Source of the DNA: Litorimonas sp039975855
GTDB taxonomy: Bacteria; Pseudomonadota; Alphaproteobacteria; Caulobacterales; Maricaulaceae
Length of the DNA: 64,000 bases
Direction: 5' to 3'
NCBI GenBank assembly: GCA_039975855.1
Contig: JBDWGH010000002.1
Location: forward strand, 124,001 to 188,000
Shown: in pieces, positions 18,148-26,191 of the stretch
How the letters are laid out: each line of letters opens with the position of its first letter
Position numbering within the stretch: position 1 is the stretch's first letter
Program-made: the position numbers and the translations under genes
Notes under the pieces: model-generated
Seen by the model: only the letters and a program-made list of their open reading frames with translations
Told to the model about the DNA's origin: nothing
The model's database searches: none

Positions 18148-19476
18148 TTAAGCCGCCTCGCCTCGTAACCGGGCTTTCGCTTTTTCGGCACCAAGAAGCT
18201 GCAGCATATCGTCCATTGACGGTCCATGATGCTGTCCGGTTAAGGCCAAACGCAAAGGCATAAACAGGCTTTTACCTTTGCGGCCAGTCTCTGACTTCAA
18301 ATGCGATATCAAAGCAGACCAAGTTTCGGCGGTGACTTTGGCCGGCAAAAACTCAGCGGCCGTTTCACAAAAGGATTTGTCCTCGGCAGCAATCTCACCT
18401 GACATAGGTTTCAGCACGATATCTGCCCAATCATCAATATCAGAGAGCTTTTCAATATTGGCGCGGACAATATTCCAGAAATCCTCGTCACCCGGCACGC
18501 GGCCCTTCACCTCGGCATATGGCGTTTCATGTAGAAGCTTGGCGTTTAAAGCGGTCAGGTCCTTTTCATCAAAACGCGCTGGCGCTCGTCCAATTTTGGA
18601 AAATGAGAATTCCGAAGAAAGCTCAGCAAGGCTCCGGCGGATTTCAACAGCGTCTGACGTCCCAATTTTGGCAAGAAGCGACGCAATTGACATTGGTTCA
18701 ATCCCCTGATCACGCAATTCCAACATGGAAAGCGAACCCAGTCGTTTCGACAATGACTTACCGTCCGCGCCTACGAGCAAGGGCGTATGGGCAAATTCTG
18801 GTAGGTGATCGGACAATGCGCGGAAAATCTCAATCTGCGCACCAGAGTTCGTCACGTGATCTTCGCCGCGGATTACATGAGTGATTTCGGCTTCGATATC
18901 ATCTACCACACTTGGCAATGTGTAGAGGTAGGACCCATCCCCACGAATAAGGACTGGGTCAGACAGTGAAGACATATCAATGCTCTGCTCGCCGCGAACC
19001 AAATCATTCCAGGTCACGGTTCCGCCCGATAACTTGAAACGCCAATGTGGCGACCGACCTTCTGCCTCAAAAGCCGCTTTTTTCTCATCTGTTAAATCAA
19101 GCGCTGCACGGTTATAGATTGGCGGTTTACCCGCAACGCGTTGTAGTTTGCGTTGACGGTCCAATTCTTCGCCCGTTTCATAACAGGCATATAATAATCC
19201 CTCCGCTTTCAGCTTGGCGGCGGCTTCGTCATACATATCGAACCGTTCGGATTGCTTGAAGGTCTTCCCCCACGTCACGCCGAGCCAGGACAGATCATCT
19301 TTGATACCTTGTTCAAACTCCGCCGTTGACCGTTCCAAATCCGTATCATCAATTCGCAGAACAAATGTCCCGCCTTCGGCCTGCGCGAAAAGGACATTCA
19401 TCAATGCCGTACGGACATTACCGACATGGAGGCGACCCGTCGGTGACGGGGCAAAGCGAACAATAGGGTTACTCAT
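18148..19476 (-). CDS. gltX: Glutamate--tRNA ligase
   Basis: A class I aminoacyl-tRNA synthetase for Glu, 442 residues. The HIGH-type motif is in RFAPSPTGRLHVGNVRTAL at the N-terminus and the KMSKS equivalent is DGKSLSKRLG (about residue 240). The length and the short C-terminal anticodon domain fit the GluRS2-like form found in many alphaproteobacteria, which often carry two copies; whether this one charges tRNA-Glu, tRNA-Gln or both cannot be told. It overlaps nadE by one base (TGATG). Confidence 0.93.
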   Translation of the reverse strand: MSNPIVRFAPSPTGRLHVGNVRTALMNVLFAQAEGGTFVLRIDDTDLERSTAEFEQGIKDDLSWLGVTWGKTFKQSERFDMYDEAAAKLKAEGLLYACYETGEELDRQRKLQRVAGKPPIYNRAALDLTDEKKAAFEAEGRSPHWRFKLSGGTVTWNDLVRGEQSIDMSSLSDPVLIRGDGSYLYTLPSVVDDIEAEITHVIRGEDHVTNSGAQIEIFRALSDHLPEFAHTPLLVGADGKSLSKRLGSLSMLELRDQGIEPMSIASLLAKIGTSDAVEIRRSLAELSSEFSFSKIGRAPARFDEKDLTALNAKLLHETPYAEVKGRVPGDEDFWNIVRANIEKLSDIDDWADIVLKPMSGEIAAEDKSFCETAAEFLPAKVTAETWSALISHLKSETGRKGKSLFMPLRLALTGQHHGPSMDDMLQLLGAEKAKARLRGEAA

Positions 19477-21146
19477 CAGATTTCCCCTTCAGGAATCTTA
19501 TCGCGATAGCGATTGGTAATCGGATAGCGGCGGTCGCGACCGAAGTTCTTTGTACCGATTTTGACACCTGGCGGCGCTTGGCGGCGTTTATATTCAGCGA
19601 TGTAGAGCAGGTTTTGGATCCGCTTTACATTGGCCTCGCTATGGCCCCGCAACAAAATCTCTTCAATGGGAAGTTCCAGTTCAATGAGGCACAGTAGCAG
19701 GTCATCCAAAACATCATATTCTGGCAGGCTGTCACTGTCCTTTTGGTCATCCCGCAACTCGGCTGACGGTGGTTTTGTGATGATACGTGTTGGAATTGGG
19801 TCGTCCGCGCCAAGTAAATCATCGGGCGTATTGGCATTCCGCCAATTGGCAAGTTCAAAAACCTCTGTCTTATAAACATCTTTCAGTGGGTTATATCCTC
19901 CACACATGTCACCATAGAGCGTGGCATATCCAACCGCCATTTCCGACTTATTCCCTGTTGTCACCAACATGGGTCCGAACTTGTTAGATAATGCCATCAG
20001 AGTTAGTGCGCGACTGCGGGATTGAATATTTTCCTCTGCCGTAGACGGTGGCAAATCTCCAAAAAATGGCGCTAGCATATCGTCAAAAGCTTCTATCGCG
20101 GGCTTGATTGGGATAGAATCATAGCGGCATCCAAGACGTTCACAGCAGGCTTCCGCATCCGTTAGTGAGTCGTTTGATGTGTATTTTGTTGGCATCATTA
20201 CCGCCCAAACCCGATCAGGGCCCAGTGCATCAACCGCAATTGTGGCCGCCATTGCGCTATCAATGCCGCCGCTCATGCCCAAAATAATCTGCTTAAATCC
20301 GTTTTTATTGACGTAGTCGCCAAGGCCTAAACACATCGCGCGCCAATCGGCTTCGTGACCTGAAAGCTGGACTTCTTTTTTAGCTTCAATGCAGGTCCAG
20401 ACGTCATCGATTTTCTTCCAGGTCGCTAGGTCATAGTCATCGACAAAGCTTTTGAGAGATTGAACAATCGTTCCATCGGCAGCCATTGAAAAAGACGACC
20501 CGTCAAAGACCAATTCGTCTTGTCCACCAACCTGATTGACATAGACCAGAGGCAGCCCTTCGGTGATAACTTTTTCGCCCAATGCAGCCACCCGCTCAGT
20601 CAAAGCTGTTCGCCGCCAAGGCGATCCATTTGGCGAGATCATGAGCTCGGCGCCAGCATCCTTCAAGTGATCCGCAATCGTGTCCTGCCAAAGGTCTTCG
20701 CAGATAGGCAATCCTATTGAAACACCTTTAAATTCAATAGGCTGTGGCAGTGGACCTGAAGTAAAAACACGGGCTTCGTCAAATACACCATAGTTCGGCA
20801 AATGATGCTTAAACCGGACATCTGTGATCTCACCATCTCGCATGAAAAGCGCCGCATTATAAAGCTCTCCATCGGACTTCCATGGCGCAGAAAAAACGAT
20901 AGCCGGACCATTTTTTGTCGCCGCAGCCAACCTATCACAAGCTGTTTTACAATCCGTCACAGCTGACGGACGCAAGACCAAATCCTCTGGGGCGTAACCG
21001 ATAATAAATAGCTCCGAGAAGACAACAATATCCGCGCCGTCGGCTTTCGCTTTGGCGTAGTAGATTTGAGCTTTTTCCAAATTTCCGGGGATATCCCCGA
21101 CAACCGGATTTATCTGAATGGACGCGATTTTTAGGGTCTGTGTCAT
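19476..21146 (-). CDS. nadE: Glutamine-dependent NAD+ synthase
   Basis: Last step of NAD synthesis: deamido-NAD plus glutamine-derived ammonia. The protein is about 556 residues with two domains. The N-terminal nitrilase-type glutaminase has the catalytic Glu in VVFSELF, Lys in FKHHLPNYGVFDEARVF and Cys in GLPICEDLW. The C-terminal NAD synthase ATP-binding loop is LGMSGGIDSAMA, with TTGNKSEMAVGY later. The start is at MTQTLKIAS because the preceding residues are not domain-like. Its stop codon overlaps the gltX start, so the two are an operon. Confidence 0.96.
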   Translation of the reverse strand: MTQTLKIASIQINPVVGDIPGNLEKAQIYYAKAKADGADIVVFSELFIIGYAPEDLVLRPSAVTDCKTACDRLAAATKNGPAIVFSAPWKSDGELYNAALFMRDGEITDVRFKHHLPNYGVFDEARVFTSGPLPQPIEFKGVSIGLPICEDLWQDTIADHLKDAGAELMISPNGSPWRRTALTERVAALGEKVITEGLPLVYVNQVGGQDELVFDGSSFSMAADGTIVQSLKSFVDDYDLATWKKIDDVWTCIEAKKEVQLSGHEADWRAMCLGLGDYVNKNGFKQIILGMSGGIDSAMAATIAVDALGPDRVWAVMMPTKYTSNDSLTDAEACCERLGCRYDSIPIKPAIEAFDDMLAPFFGDLPPSTAEENIQSRSRALTLMALSNKFGPMLVTTGNKSEMAVGYATLYGDMCGGYNPLKDVYKTEVFELANWRNANTPDDLLGADDPIPTRIITKPPSAELRDDQKDSDSLPEYDVLDDLLLCLIELELPIEEILLRGHSEANVKRIQNLLYIAEYKRRQAPPGVKIGTKNFGRDRRYPITNRYRDKIPEGEI

Positions 21147-21245
21147 AGACCTGCGCTCTACCCCTGCCCGCTTCATTTGGCAAACGCTCGGAGTCAGGCC
21201 GCGAAAATTATTTTCATTTTTTCGCTTGCCAAAAAATAAATCCGC

Positions 21246-21345
21246 CCTTAGAGGCCGCCTCCCGCTGCTCAGGCAGCCGAGCTTCTAAGGTCTAGGTTCT
21301 TTGAATTCCTAGCCAGTGCGCTCCGTCTCTGACGGACCCGTATGC
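21246..21345 (+). ncRNA. Structured leader upstream of the tRNA-like elements
   Basis: Between the divergent nadE start and the first tRNA-like element lies a fold-rich stretch. CCTTAGA (21246-21252) pairs with TCTAAGG (21284-21290), enclosing the hairpin GCTG-CTCAGG-CAGC. CTAGG/CCTAG (about 21292-21312) and CCGTC-TCT-GACGG (about 21323-21336) follow. The first unit looks like a tRNA-like acceptor closing an arm. No clear sigma-70 or sigma-54 promoter was found. Confidence 0.4.
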
Positions 21346-21371
21346 TGTAGGCCGGTCGTCGTGTTGTCGGG

Positions 21372-21444
21372 TTTTGTGTAGCTCAGTTGGTTAGAGCATT
21401 CGACTACGAATCGAAGAGCACAGGTTCAAATCCTGTCACAATAG
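21372..21444 (+). ncRNA. tRNA-Arg(ACG)-like element, defective
   Basis: A cloverleaf can be drawn: acceptor TTTTGTG against CACAATA with a T-T mismatch, D-arm GCTC/GAGC, anticodon stem TTCGA/TCGAA with loop CTACGAA (anticodon ACG, 21406-21408), a short variable loop, and T-arm ACAGG/CCTGT with loop TTCAAAT. The D and anticodon arms resemble genuine tRNA-Arg(ICG). The weak A/U-rich acceptor, the missing CCA, and the direct abutment with the next element argue against a working tRNA. A tRNA finder might still call it tRNA-Arg. Confidence 0.7.
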
Positions 21445-21518
21445 TTCTGTAGCTCAGTTGGTAGAGCATTAGGTGAACACCCTAATTGTCGCAGGTTCGA
21501 CTCCTGCCAGAGACGCCA
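21444..21518 (+). ncRNA. tRNA-like element (His-like body), defective
   Basis: It begins where the previous element ends. D-arm GCTC/GAGC, anticodon stem TTAGG/CCTAA, variable TTGTC, T-arm GCAGG/CCTGC with TTCGACT, and an encoded CCA are all present. Only the inner acceptor pairs form (TCTG/CAGA plus one wobble). The anticodon loop is TGAACAC, which puts G and not the universal U at position 33. D-arm and variable loop look most like tRNA-His, but the loop does not read GUG. It cannot be an ordinary elongator tRNA. Confidence 0.65.
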
Positions 21519-21581
21519 TGGCCTCCACGGCCACCAAAGCGACTGTAAATCGCTTCTCATAACGGCATCCGGGCGGATGTC
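21519..21581 (+). ncRNA. tRNA-Tyr(GUA)-like fragment
   Basis: A hairpin TGGCC/GGCCA is followed by ACCAA and then a perfect tRNA-Tyr-type anticodon arm: stem AGCGA/TCGCT, loop CTGTAAA, anticodon GUA at 21545-21547. A long-variable-arm-like hairpin follows (GGCATCC/GGATGTC, loop GGGC). No acceptor stem can be drawn, so this is a mimic of the anticodon half of a class II tRNA, not a tRNA gene. Confidence 0.5.
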
Positions 21582-21970
21582 AGGGAGGTAGATACGGCGT
21601 TAAAGACTGCGACCTTTTACGGGTTCAGCTTCGGCTGTGCCGTGACTGGAAAGCTGCCTGCGACCCGCATCCACACCCCTTACGATTGATGACCGATCAC
21701 GCGGCGGACCCTTTGGTACGCTCCGTGAGACACTGACGACCCGAGTGGGTGCCGCTTTAGGTATCGCTGTTTCGTCAACAGACCATGGGGCCCGCCATAT
21801 GGGGACCCTGCGGATCCGTTGTCGTCGCGTCAGCATCTCGCCCGGGTGTCTTTTCGAATTCAAGCGGTCCTCATGGGGAGGACCGCCAAACCGGGCATAT
21901 GCCCCCTAACCCCGCGGGTCCTCATCTGGACCCAAACAATAAAGGACCGTCACCGGTGAAATAGACAAAC
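21582..21970 (+). ncRNA. Structured leader between tRNA-like array and slipin gene
   Basis: About 390 gene-free bases rich in stems. CAGC-TTCG-GCTG (21626-21637) carries a stable UUCG loop, and ACCC-GAGT-GGGT follows. A 9-bp stem GCGGTCCTC/GAGGACCGC lies at 21864-21886, and GGGTCC/GGACCC at 21916-21933 is followed by an A-rich stretch. The last two lie 50-120 bases before the ribosome site and could act as processing or attenuation structures. No reading frame worth calling is present on either strand. Confidence 0.4.
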
Positions 21971-21983
21971 AAGGAGTATCGTT

Positions 21984-23129
21984 ATGACCAAAGTGACACA
22001 CACATTATTCGGCCTTCGGGCCGTTATCCCCGAAATGGAACGGGCTGTCGTCCTGAAGGACGGCATCTTCGAGGCTATCCTCGGACCCGGACGGCACACG
22101 ATAGGACGGTTTGGTAATCAAACGCGTTTTGATATTCGGCCTTTCCATCTTTCGACGGATTCCATCCATAGCGAACTTCTGACATCTGTTCTCCGAAACC
22201 ATGCTGAGGCCGCGTTGGCACACCTAACTGAGGTCGAGACAGCCGCCGATGAAATGGCAATTGTCTCTTTGGACGGTGCGCCTGCCTTTTTGGTCGCGCC
22301 TTTGTCTCGGAAGATTGTTTGGTCTGAAGCCGGCCTCTGGTCTGTCGAGCGAGTCTCGCTGACCGAAGGTTTCGTTATGACCGACGCCATGTCGCGCCGG
22401 TTGATGACGCTGCGGACGGACTTCATCAAGCGGTTCAAAGTTGAGCATGGCCAAGTTGGCTTGCTCCACGTTGACGGCAAGATGGTTGAAACGCTGGCAC
22501 CCGGTGGTCACGCAATCTGGTCTTTCGGCAAGGTTATCTCGGTCAAGATCGTTGATACGCGGGAAACTGCGCTCGACGTTACGGGCCAAGAAATCCTGAC
22601 GAAAGATCGGGTTTCAATCCGGGCCAACTTGTCCGCGACGTTCAAGGTCGTTGACCCTGTTCTCGCCGTTACGGCGGTTAAGGACTTTGTCGACACTTTG
22701 CACCGGGCTTTGGGCTCTGCGTTTCGCCGGTCTTTGGCGACCAAAACACTCGATGAGGTTTTGGCCGAGAAAGGCGCGGTTGATGCCGAAGCCATGGCGG
22801 CTGTTGTGACAGAACTTGCCGCCGCAGGTGTTGAGGTTACACATGTCACCTTGAAGGATATCATCCTTCCCGGTGAGATGCGGGATATCCTGAACACCGT
22901 TGTTTTGGCCGAGAAGGAAGCCGAGGCGGGCGTGATCCGTCGGCGTGAAGACGCCGCGGAAACACGGGCCTTGCTCAACACAGCCAAAGTCATGGCGGAT
23001 AACCCTGCTATGATGCGGCTTAAAGAGCTCGAAGCGCTCGAGTCGATCTCCGGCAAGGTCAACACATTGACCGTTCACTCAGGCACAAAAGGCCTGATGG
23101 AAGATTTGGTCTCGCTCTCTGCGAAGTAG
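21984..23129 (+). CDS. Slipin-family (SPFH/band-7) protein, Tyr-free
   Basis: A 381-residue SPFH protein without a transmembrane N-terminus. Two half-related segments, VVLKDGIFEAILGPGRHTIG (about 22-41) and LLHVDGKMVETLAPGGHAIW (about 157-176), precede the band-7 core and a charged helical tail (EKEAEAGVIRRREDAAETRA). The ribosome site AAGGAG is 8 bases before the ATG. Two features are unusual: the protein contains no Tyr and no Cys, and 18 of its 25 Arg codons are CGG (3 CGT, 2 CGC, 2 CGA). By contrast, CGG is 2 of about 20 in the lptF-like gene at 43868. Slipins of this type are associated in some bacteria with RNA-repair (Rtc/Ro) loci; no rtcB, rtcA or Ro gene lies in this window. Its function is unknown, and the tRNA-like leader suggests a link to tRNA damage. 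Confidence 0.85.
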   Translation: MTKVTHTLFGLRAVIPEMERAVVLKDGIFEAILGPGRHTIGRFGNQTRFDIRPFHLSTDSIHSELLTSVLRNHAEAALAHLTEVETAADEMAIVSLDGAPAFLVAPLSRKIVWSEAGLWSVERVSLTEGFVMTDAMSRRLMTLRTDFIKRFKVEHGQVGLLHVDGKMVETLAPGGHAIWSFGKVISVKIVDTRETALDVTGQEILTKDRVSIRANLSATFKVVDPVLAVTAVKDFVDTLHRALGSAFRRSLATKTLDEVLAEKGAVDAEAMAAVVTELAAAGVEVTHVTLKDIILPGEMRDILNTVVLAEKEAEAGVIRRREDAAETRALLNTAKVMADNPAMMRLKELEALESISGKVNTLTVHSGTKGLMEDLVSLSAK

Positions 23130-23147
23130 GGTGTGGGAGTAGATCAG

Positions 23148-23180
23148 CCCGTCCCGATAGTAATCGGGGCGGGTTTGCTA
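23148..23180 (+). terminator. Rho-independent terminator after slipin
   Basis: An 11-bp stem CCCGTCCCGAT / ATCGGGGCGGG (one wobble) with loop AGTA, followed by TTTGCTATTATTTT. It starts 18 bases after the slipin stop codon and separates it from the convergent hydrolase gene. Confidence 0.8.
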
Positions 23181-24680
23181 TTATTTTATAGAATTCAGAC
23201 AGGCTGCTGCTTTAGTCTTCAGCGTGGCTTGAAGGCGGACGTCTTCCTCCTCTGAATGATTGCGATCAAAGACAGTTTCGGTGGTACCATTGAATTTGAA
23301 AGTCGCACCGTCTGCAATCATTTTCGACGTGATTTCCGCTGCGTTCAATTGGTCTCTCAATTCAATAGCCATTTCCTCCAAGCTATTGTCGTCTAAGTGT
23401 TTTAAAGGCATTTCGCTCGCAACCGCCCTTAAGACACATAATGTATAGTCAGTAGAAATATCAAAACGCTCGACTTTCTCGTTAGTAAGCTGCTCTGCCA
23501 AGCTCCGAAAAATATCGATATTCATATTCATGCTGTGCTGGCCATTGCTTTGTGGAGCCGTGAATTCACGGTCGGCTGCGTTCTTGGCGATGACGATATT
23601 CATAGCGGGGTTCACATAGACATATTGGCCGTAAATCCCGACACCAAAGAAATCACCCTTGCTCGGGCCCTCTTGGGGCATAGGCACCCACCATTGATAG
23701 CCATAACCAGAACCGCGCACCGGATGGACATTGGGCGCATGGTTGATCGTTGAGTCTTTGACCCAGGCGGCAGGAACAAGTTGCTGCCCTTCCCACTCAC
23801 CACTCTGCAAAAATAACTGGCCGAATTTGGCGTAATCTCTTGTGCGTAGGTTCAATCCGCCCAGCGCAAAAGCCACATCTTTGCCGTCCGTCAGGTAGAA
23901 TGGGTTTTTGCCCATTCCGAGATGCTCGCCATAAGTCTCTTCCCAAAGCTGATGGAGCGATTTTCCTGTCACCTTACGCAGCGCCATGGCCGCTACGTGC
24001 GTATCGATAGACACATATTGCCAGACCGTTCCCGGCTCATACTGACGATCAAGCAAAGTTTCCGTATATTTATCCATCGACCCACCGAGGCCAAGAACAC
24101 GGCCCATATCATTGATGTCAGATTTTGGGTCCATATAGTCTTCATTGAACCGAACCCCGCTGGCCATGTTCAAGATATTTGCAACTGTTGCGCCCTCATA
24201 GGCTGTGCCTTCGAGTTGTGGGAGATAGATTTCAATTGGTTGCTGAATATCTATCAATCCATCCTCAATGGCCTGACCGTACAGGCCCGACATGAATGAC
24301 TTGGCGACAGACCAGCTAATCCGCAGGTCGTCCACCTCTGTATCTTTGTAATAGATTTCGTGGATAAGCGTGCCGTCACGGATAATCACAAGCGCAGTTG
24401 TGTCTAGTTCTTCCAATGCCGTCGTCAGGTTAGTTTCGACACCAGCGATTGTAACAGTCTCAGGAATGTCTTGAATGTCTTCGGGCCAAGGTTTGGCCTC
24501 ACCTAATTCCAAGTTATGATGTAGGAAAGCCGAGTCCATGCTGGAGAAATTCTCAACGATCTTATCTGCATCGAACAAAGTGTTGACGGTTCGAAGACGT
24601 TGGATCGTCGTCCAATTTAGCGCAACAACGAGTAGGAGAACACCGAGGACACCCAGCAGTCCCCACTTAAAAATCTTCAT
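23181..24680 (-). CDS. Serine hydrolase, class C beta-lactamase-like
   Basis: A 499-residue protein with an N-terminal membrane anchor (GLLGVLGVLLLVVALNW) and a penicillin-binding-protein/beta-lactamase fold domain. The catalytic SxxK is in SWSVAKSFMSG (about residue 125), a Tyr-containing second motif follows in WQYVSIDTH, and the late GSGYGYQWW segment fits esterase or 6-aminohexanoate-dimer-hydrolase-like members. The last 100 residues (after about 400) are helical and not part of the core. A periplasmic esterase or peptidase role is likely; antibiotic resistance is not implied. It follows the oxidoreductase gene by one base. Confidence 0.85.
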   Translation of the reverse strand: MKIFKWGLLGVLGVLLLVVALNWTTIQRLRTVNTLFDADKIVENFSSMDSAFLHHNLELGEAKPWPEDIQDIPETVTIAGVETNLTTALEELDTTALVIIRDGTLIHEIYYKDTEVDDLRISWSVAKSFMSGLYGQAIEDGLIDIQQPIEIYLPQLEGTAYEGATVANILNMASGVRFNEDYMDPKSDINDMGRVLGLGGSMDKYTETLLDRQYEPGTVWQYVSIDTHVAAMALRKVTGKSLHQLWEETYGEHLGMGKNPFYLTDGKDVAFALGGLNLRTRDYAKFGQLFLQSGEWEGQQLVPAAWVKDSTINHAPNVHPVRGSGYGYQWWVPMPQEGPSKGDFFGVGIYGQYVYVNPAMNIVIAKNAADREFTAPQSNGQHSMNMNIDIFRSLAEQLTNEKVERFDISTDYTLCVLRAVASEMPLKHLDDNSLEEMAIELRDQLNAAEITSKMIADGATFKFNGTTETVFDRNHSEEEDVRLQATLKTKAAACLNSIK

Positions 24681-24681
24681 C

Positions 24682-25584
24682 TCACTCTCCCCTGTCTATC
24701 GTTTCGGCGACCTGTACCGCGATTGCACCGTCTTGGGCACTGACTAAAACTGAATTGTCATCCAAGACGGCTTGAACAAAAACCTGTGTTGCAGCCCCCA
24801 AGCTATCCTTTGCAATGTCGTTTTCGGCGAAGTCTGTATTGAGTGGAAACCCCGTTGAATTCATCACCGTCTTTGCATTGAAATCAATTCTCACCTCCCC
24901 GGAAGGATAGGTGATTTTCATCCAGCGTTCGCTTTGGGATTCGACGCGGCTTGCGGATAGACAGGCAATAGATTGACCATACCACAAGCGTGCATAAGCC
25001 ATATCTGGCGTTCTCGACCGGACCTCTCCAGATTGCCCCTCAATCCTATCCGGCGCAGCGCCCATGAGGGCTGTGCACAAATCAATATCATGCGTCATCA
25101 AATCAAAAGTCACGGAGGTATCTATTCCGCGTTCGGAGTAAGGGGAATTACGAACCGCCTCTATTTTCACGGGTCGTTCCTTTACGTCATCCAATCCAAT
25201 TGCACGCAAGACCATTCTTTCTTGATGACCCACTTGCACGATCAAGTTTTTAGTGGCTGATAGATCCGCGATATCGAGGGCCTCTTTAGCCGTTACAGCT
25301 AAGGGCTTTTCAATCAGACAATGACATCCCGCCTCTAATGCTTGCAGCGCAACGCTACCGTGGAAGCTGGCGGGACAAGCAATGACAATTGCATCACTCG
25401 TTTCGAGTAGTGCCTTTAGGGGTAGCGGCTTTATATTGTGCTTTTTTGCCAATCCTTCGGCCCGCGAAGCATCAGGATCACATACGCCCGTGAACACAAC
25501 ACGGGGATGTTCAGTGAGTTTATTTGCATGATACCCAGCAAACACACCCGCGCCTATTAGGCCAATTTTCAACTGCTTTGACAT
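24682..25584 (-). CDS. Gfo/Idh/MocA-family oxidoreductase
   Basis: An NAD(P)-dependent oxidoreductase of 300 residues. The Rossmann motif is KIGLIGAGVFAGYHANKL at the N-terminus, the EKP catalytic Lys is in CLIEKPLAVT (about residue 94), and the C-terminal alpha/beta dimerisation domain is present though short for the family (usually about 340-380). The substrate, probably a sugar or polyol, is not evident. It is first gene of a pair with the serine hydrolase. Confidence 0.87.
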   Translation of the reverse strand: MSKQLKIGLIGAGVFAGYHANKLTEHPRVVFTGVCDPDASRAEGLAKKHNIKPLPLKALLETSDAIVIACPASFHGSVALQALEAGCHCLIEKPLAVTAKEALDIADLSATKNLIVQVGHQERMVLRAIGLDDVKERPVKIEAVRNSPYSERGIDTSVTFDLMTHDIDLCTALMGAAPDRIEGQSGEVRSRTPDMAYARLWYGQSIACLSASRVESQSERWMKITYPSGEVRIDFNAKTVMNSTGFPLNTDFAENDIAKDSLGAATQVFVQAVLDDNSVLVSAQDGAIAVQVAETIDRGE

Positions 25585-25764
25585 AGGACCTTAACGCCGT
25601 TGAGACCACGTTTTGCAAGGAAAATCCGGAGAATCACCACAATAGTGATTCTATGGGTTTTGAGCAGTTTTAACCGTGTCAGTCCGATCTCAGCGGGAAT
25701 CCTTAACGAAAATCCGACAAAACCGCACCTAAAGGCGCCCAAAACCCCCATAAAACCGCAGTTT

Positions 25765-25779
25765 TTAATGACTCATTAA
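25765..25779 (+). promoter_or_regulatory. CtrA-type box with embedded CcrM (GANTC) site
   Basis: TTAATGACTCATTAA is an exact TTAA-N7-TTAA match to the CtrA consensus, is itself palindromic, and contains GACTC, a CcrM methylation site, at 25770-25774. It lies 72 bases upstream of the HU start codon. CtrA and CcrM control cell-cycle transcription in Caulobacter-like alphaproteobacteria. Confidence 0.55.
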
Positions 25780-25850
25780 CCGCAGGCGTTAAGGTTTACC
25801 TCAAGTGACCGACAAACGATCGGCACACGTCATCATGAGGGAGTATACCG

Positions 25851-26123
25851 ATGAACAAGAAAGATTTAGTAAGCGCTTTGGCTGAACAAACTGGCACAAC
25901 TCAAGCCGCTGCTGGCGAGATGCTCAACGCATTTTGCGAAGTCGTTACAAACCAAATGAAGCAAGGCGACGGCGCGAAAGTTGTTATTCCTGGCTTTGGT
26001 CAATTCGTCGCCAAGCATCGTCCATCTCGTCAGATGCGTAACCCGGCGACAGGCCAACAAATGATGTCAAAAGCTAAGACATCCGCATCATTCAAACCTG
26101 CGGCAGCTCTTAAAGACCTTTAG
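25851..26123 (+). CDS. hup: HU-family DNA-binding protein
   Basis: A 90-residue histone-like protein that bends and compacts DNA as a dimer. It opens MNKKDLVSALAEQTG, has the GFGQFVAKHRPSRQMRNPATG beta-arm with its conserved Arg and Pro, and ends KPAAALKDL. The ribosome site is GAGGGAG about 8 bases before the ATG. It is monocistronic with a strong terminator, as expected for an abundant protein, and a CtrA-type box sits upstream. Confidence 0.96.
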   Translation: MNKKDLVSALAEQTGTTQAAAGEMLNAFCEVVTNQMKQGDGAKVVIPGFGQFVAKHRPSRQMRNPATGQQMMSKAKTSASFKPAAALKDL

Positions 26124-26151
26124 TCTTTTACTGACATTGCTTAAGACTAGA

Positions 26152-26180
26152 GCCGTTCTGTTTCAGAGCGGCTTTTTTAT
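26152..26180 (+). terminator. Rho-independent terminator after HU
   Basis: Stem GCCGTTCTG/CAGAGCGGC (one wobble) with loop TTT, followed by six T residues. Confidence 0.9.
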
Positions 26181-26191
26181 TGGAACAAAAT

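Noticed and set aside
21150..21371. Sigma-54 promoter for an Rtc-like RNA-repair operon
   Set aside because: No TGGCAC-N5-TTGC-like sequence could be found, and no rtcR, rtcB or rtcA gene is in the window.
21372..21518. Two ordinary tRNA genes (Arg ACG and a second)
   Set aside because: Acceptor stems do not close properly, the first lacks CCA, the second has G33, and the two directly abut.
23181..24680. Beta-lactamase resistance gene
   Set aside because: SxxK fold is shared by esterases and peptidases; the C-terminal extension and membrane anchor do not fit AmpC.
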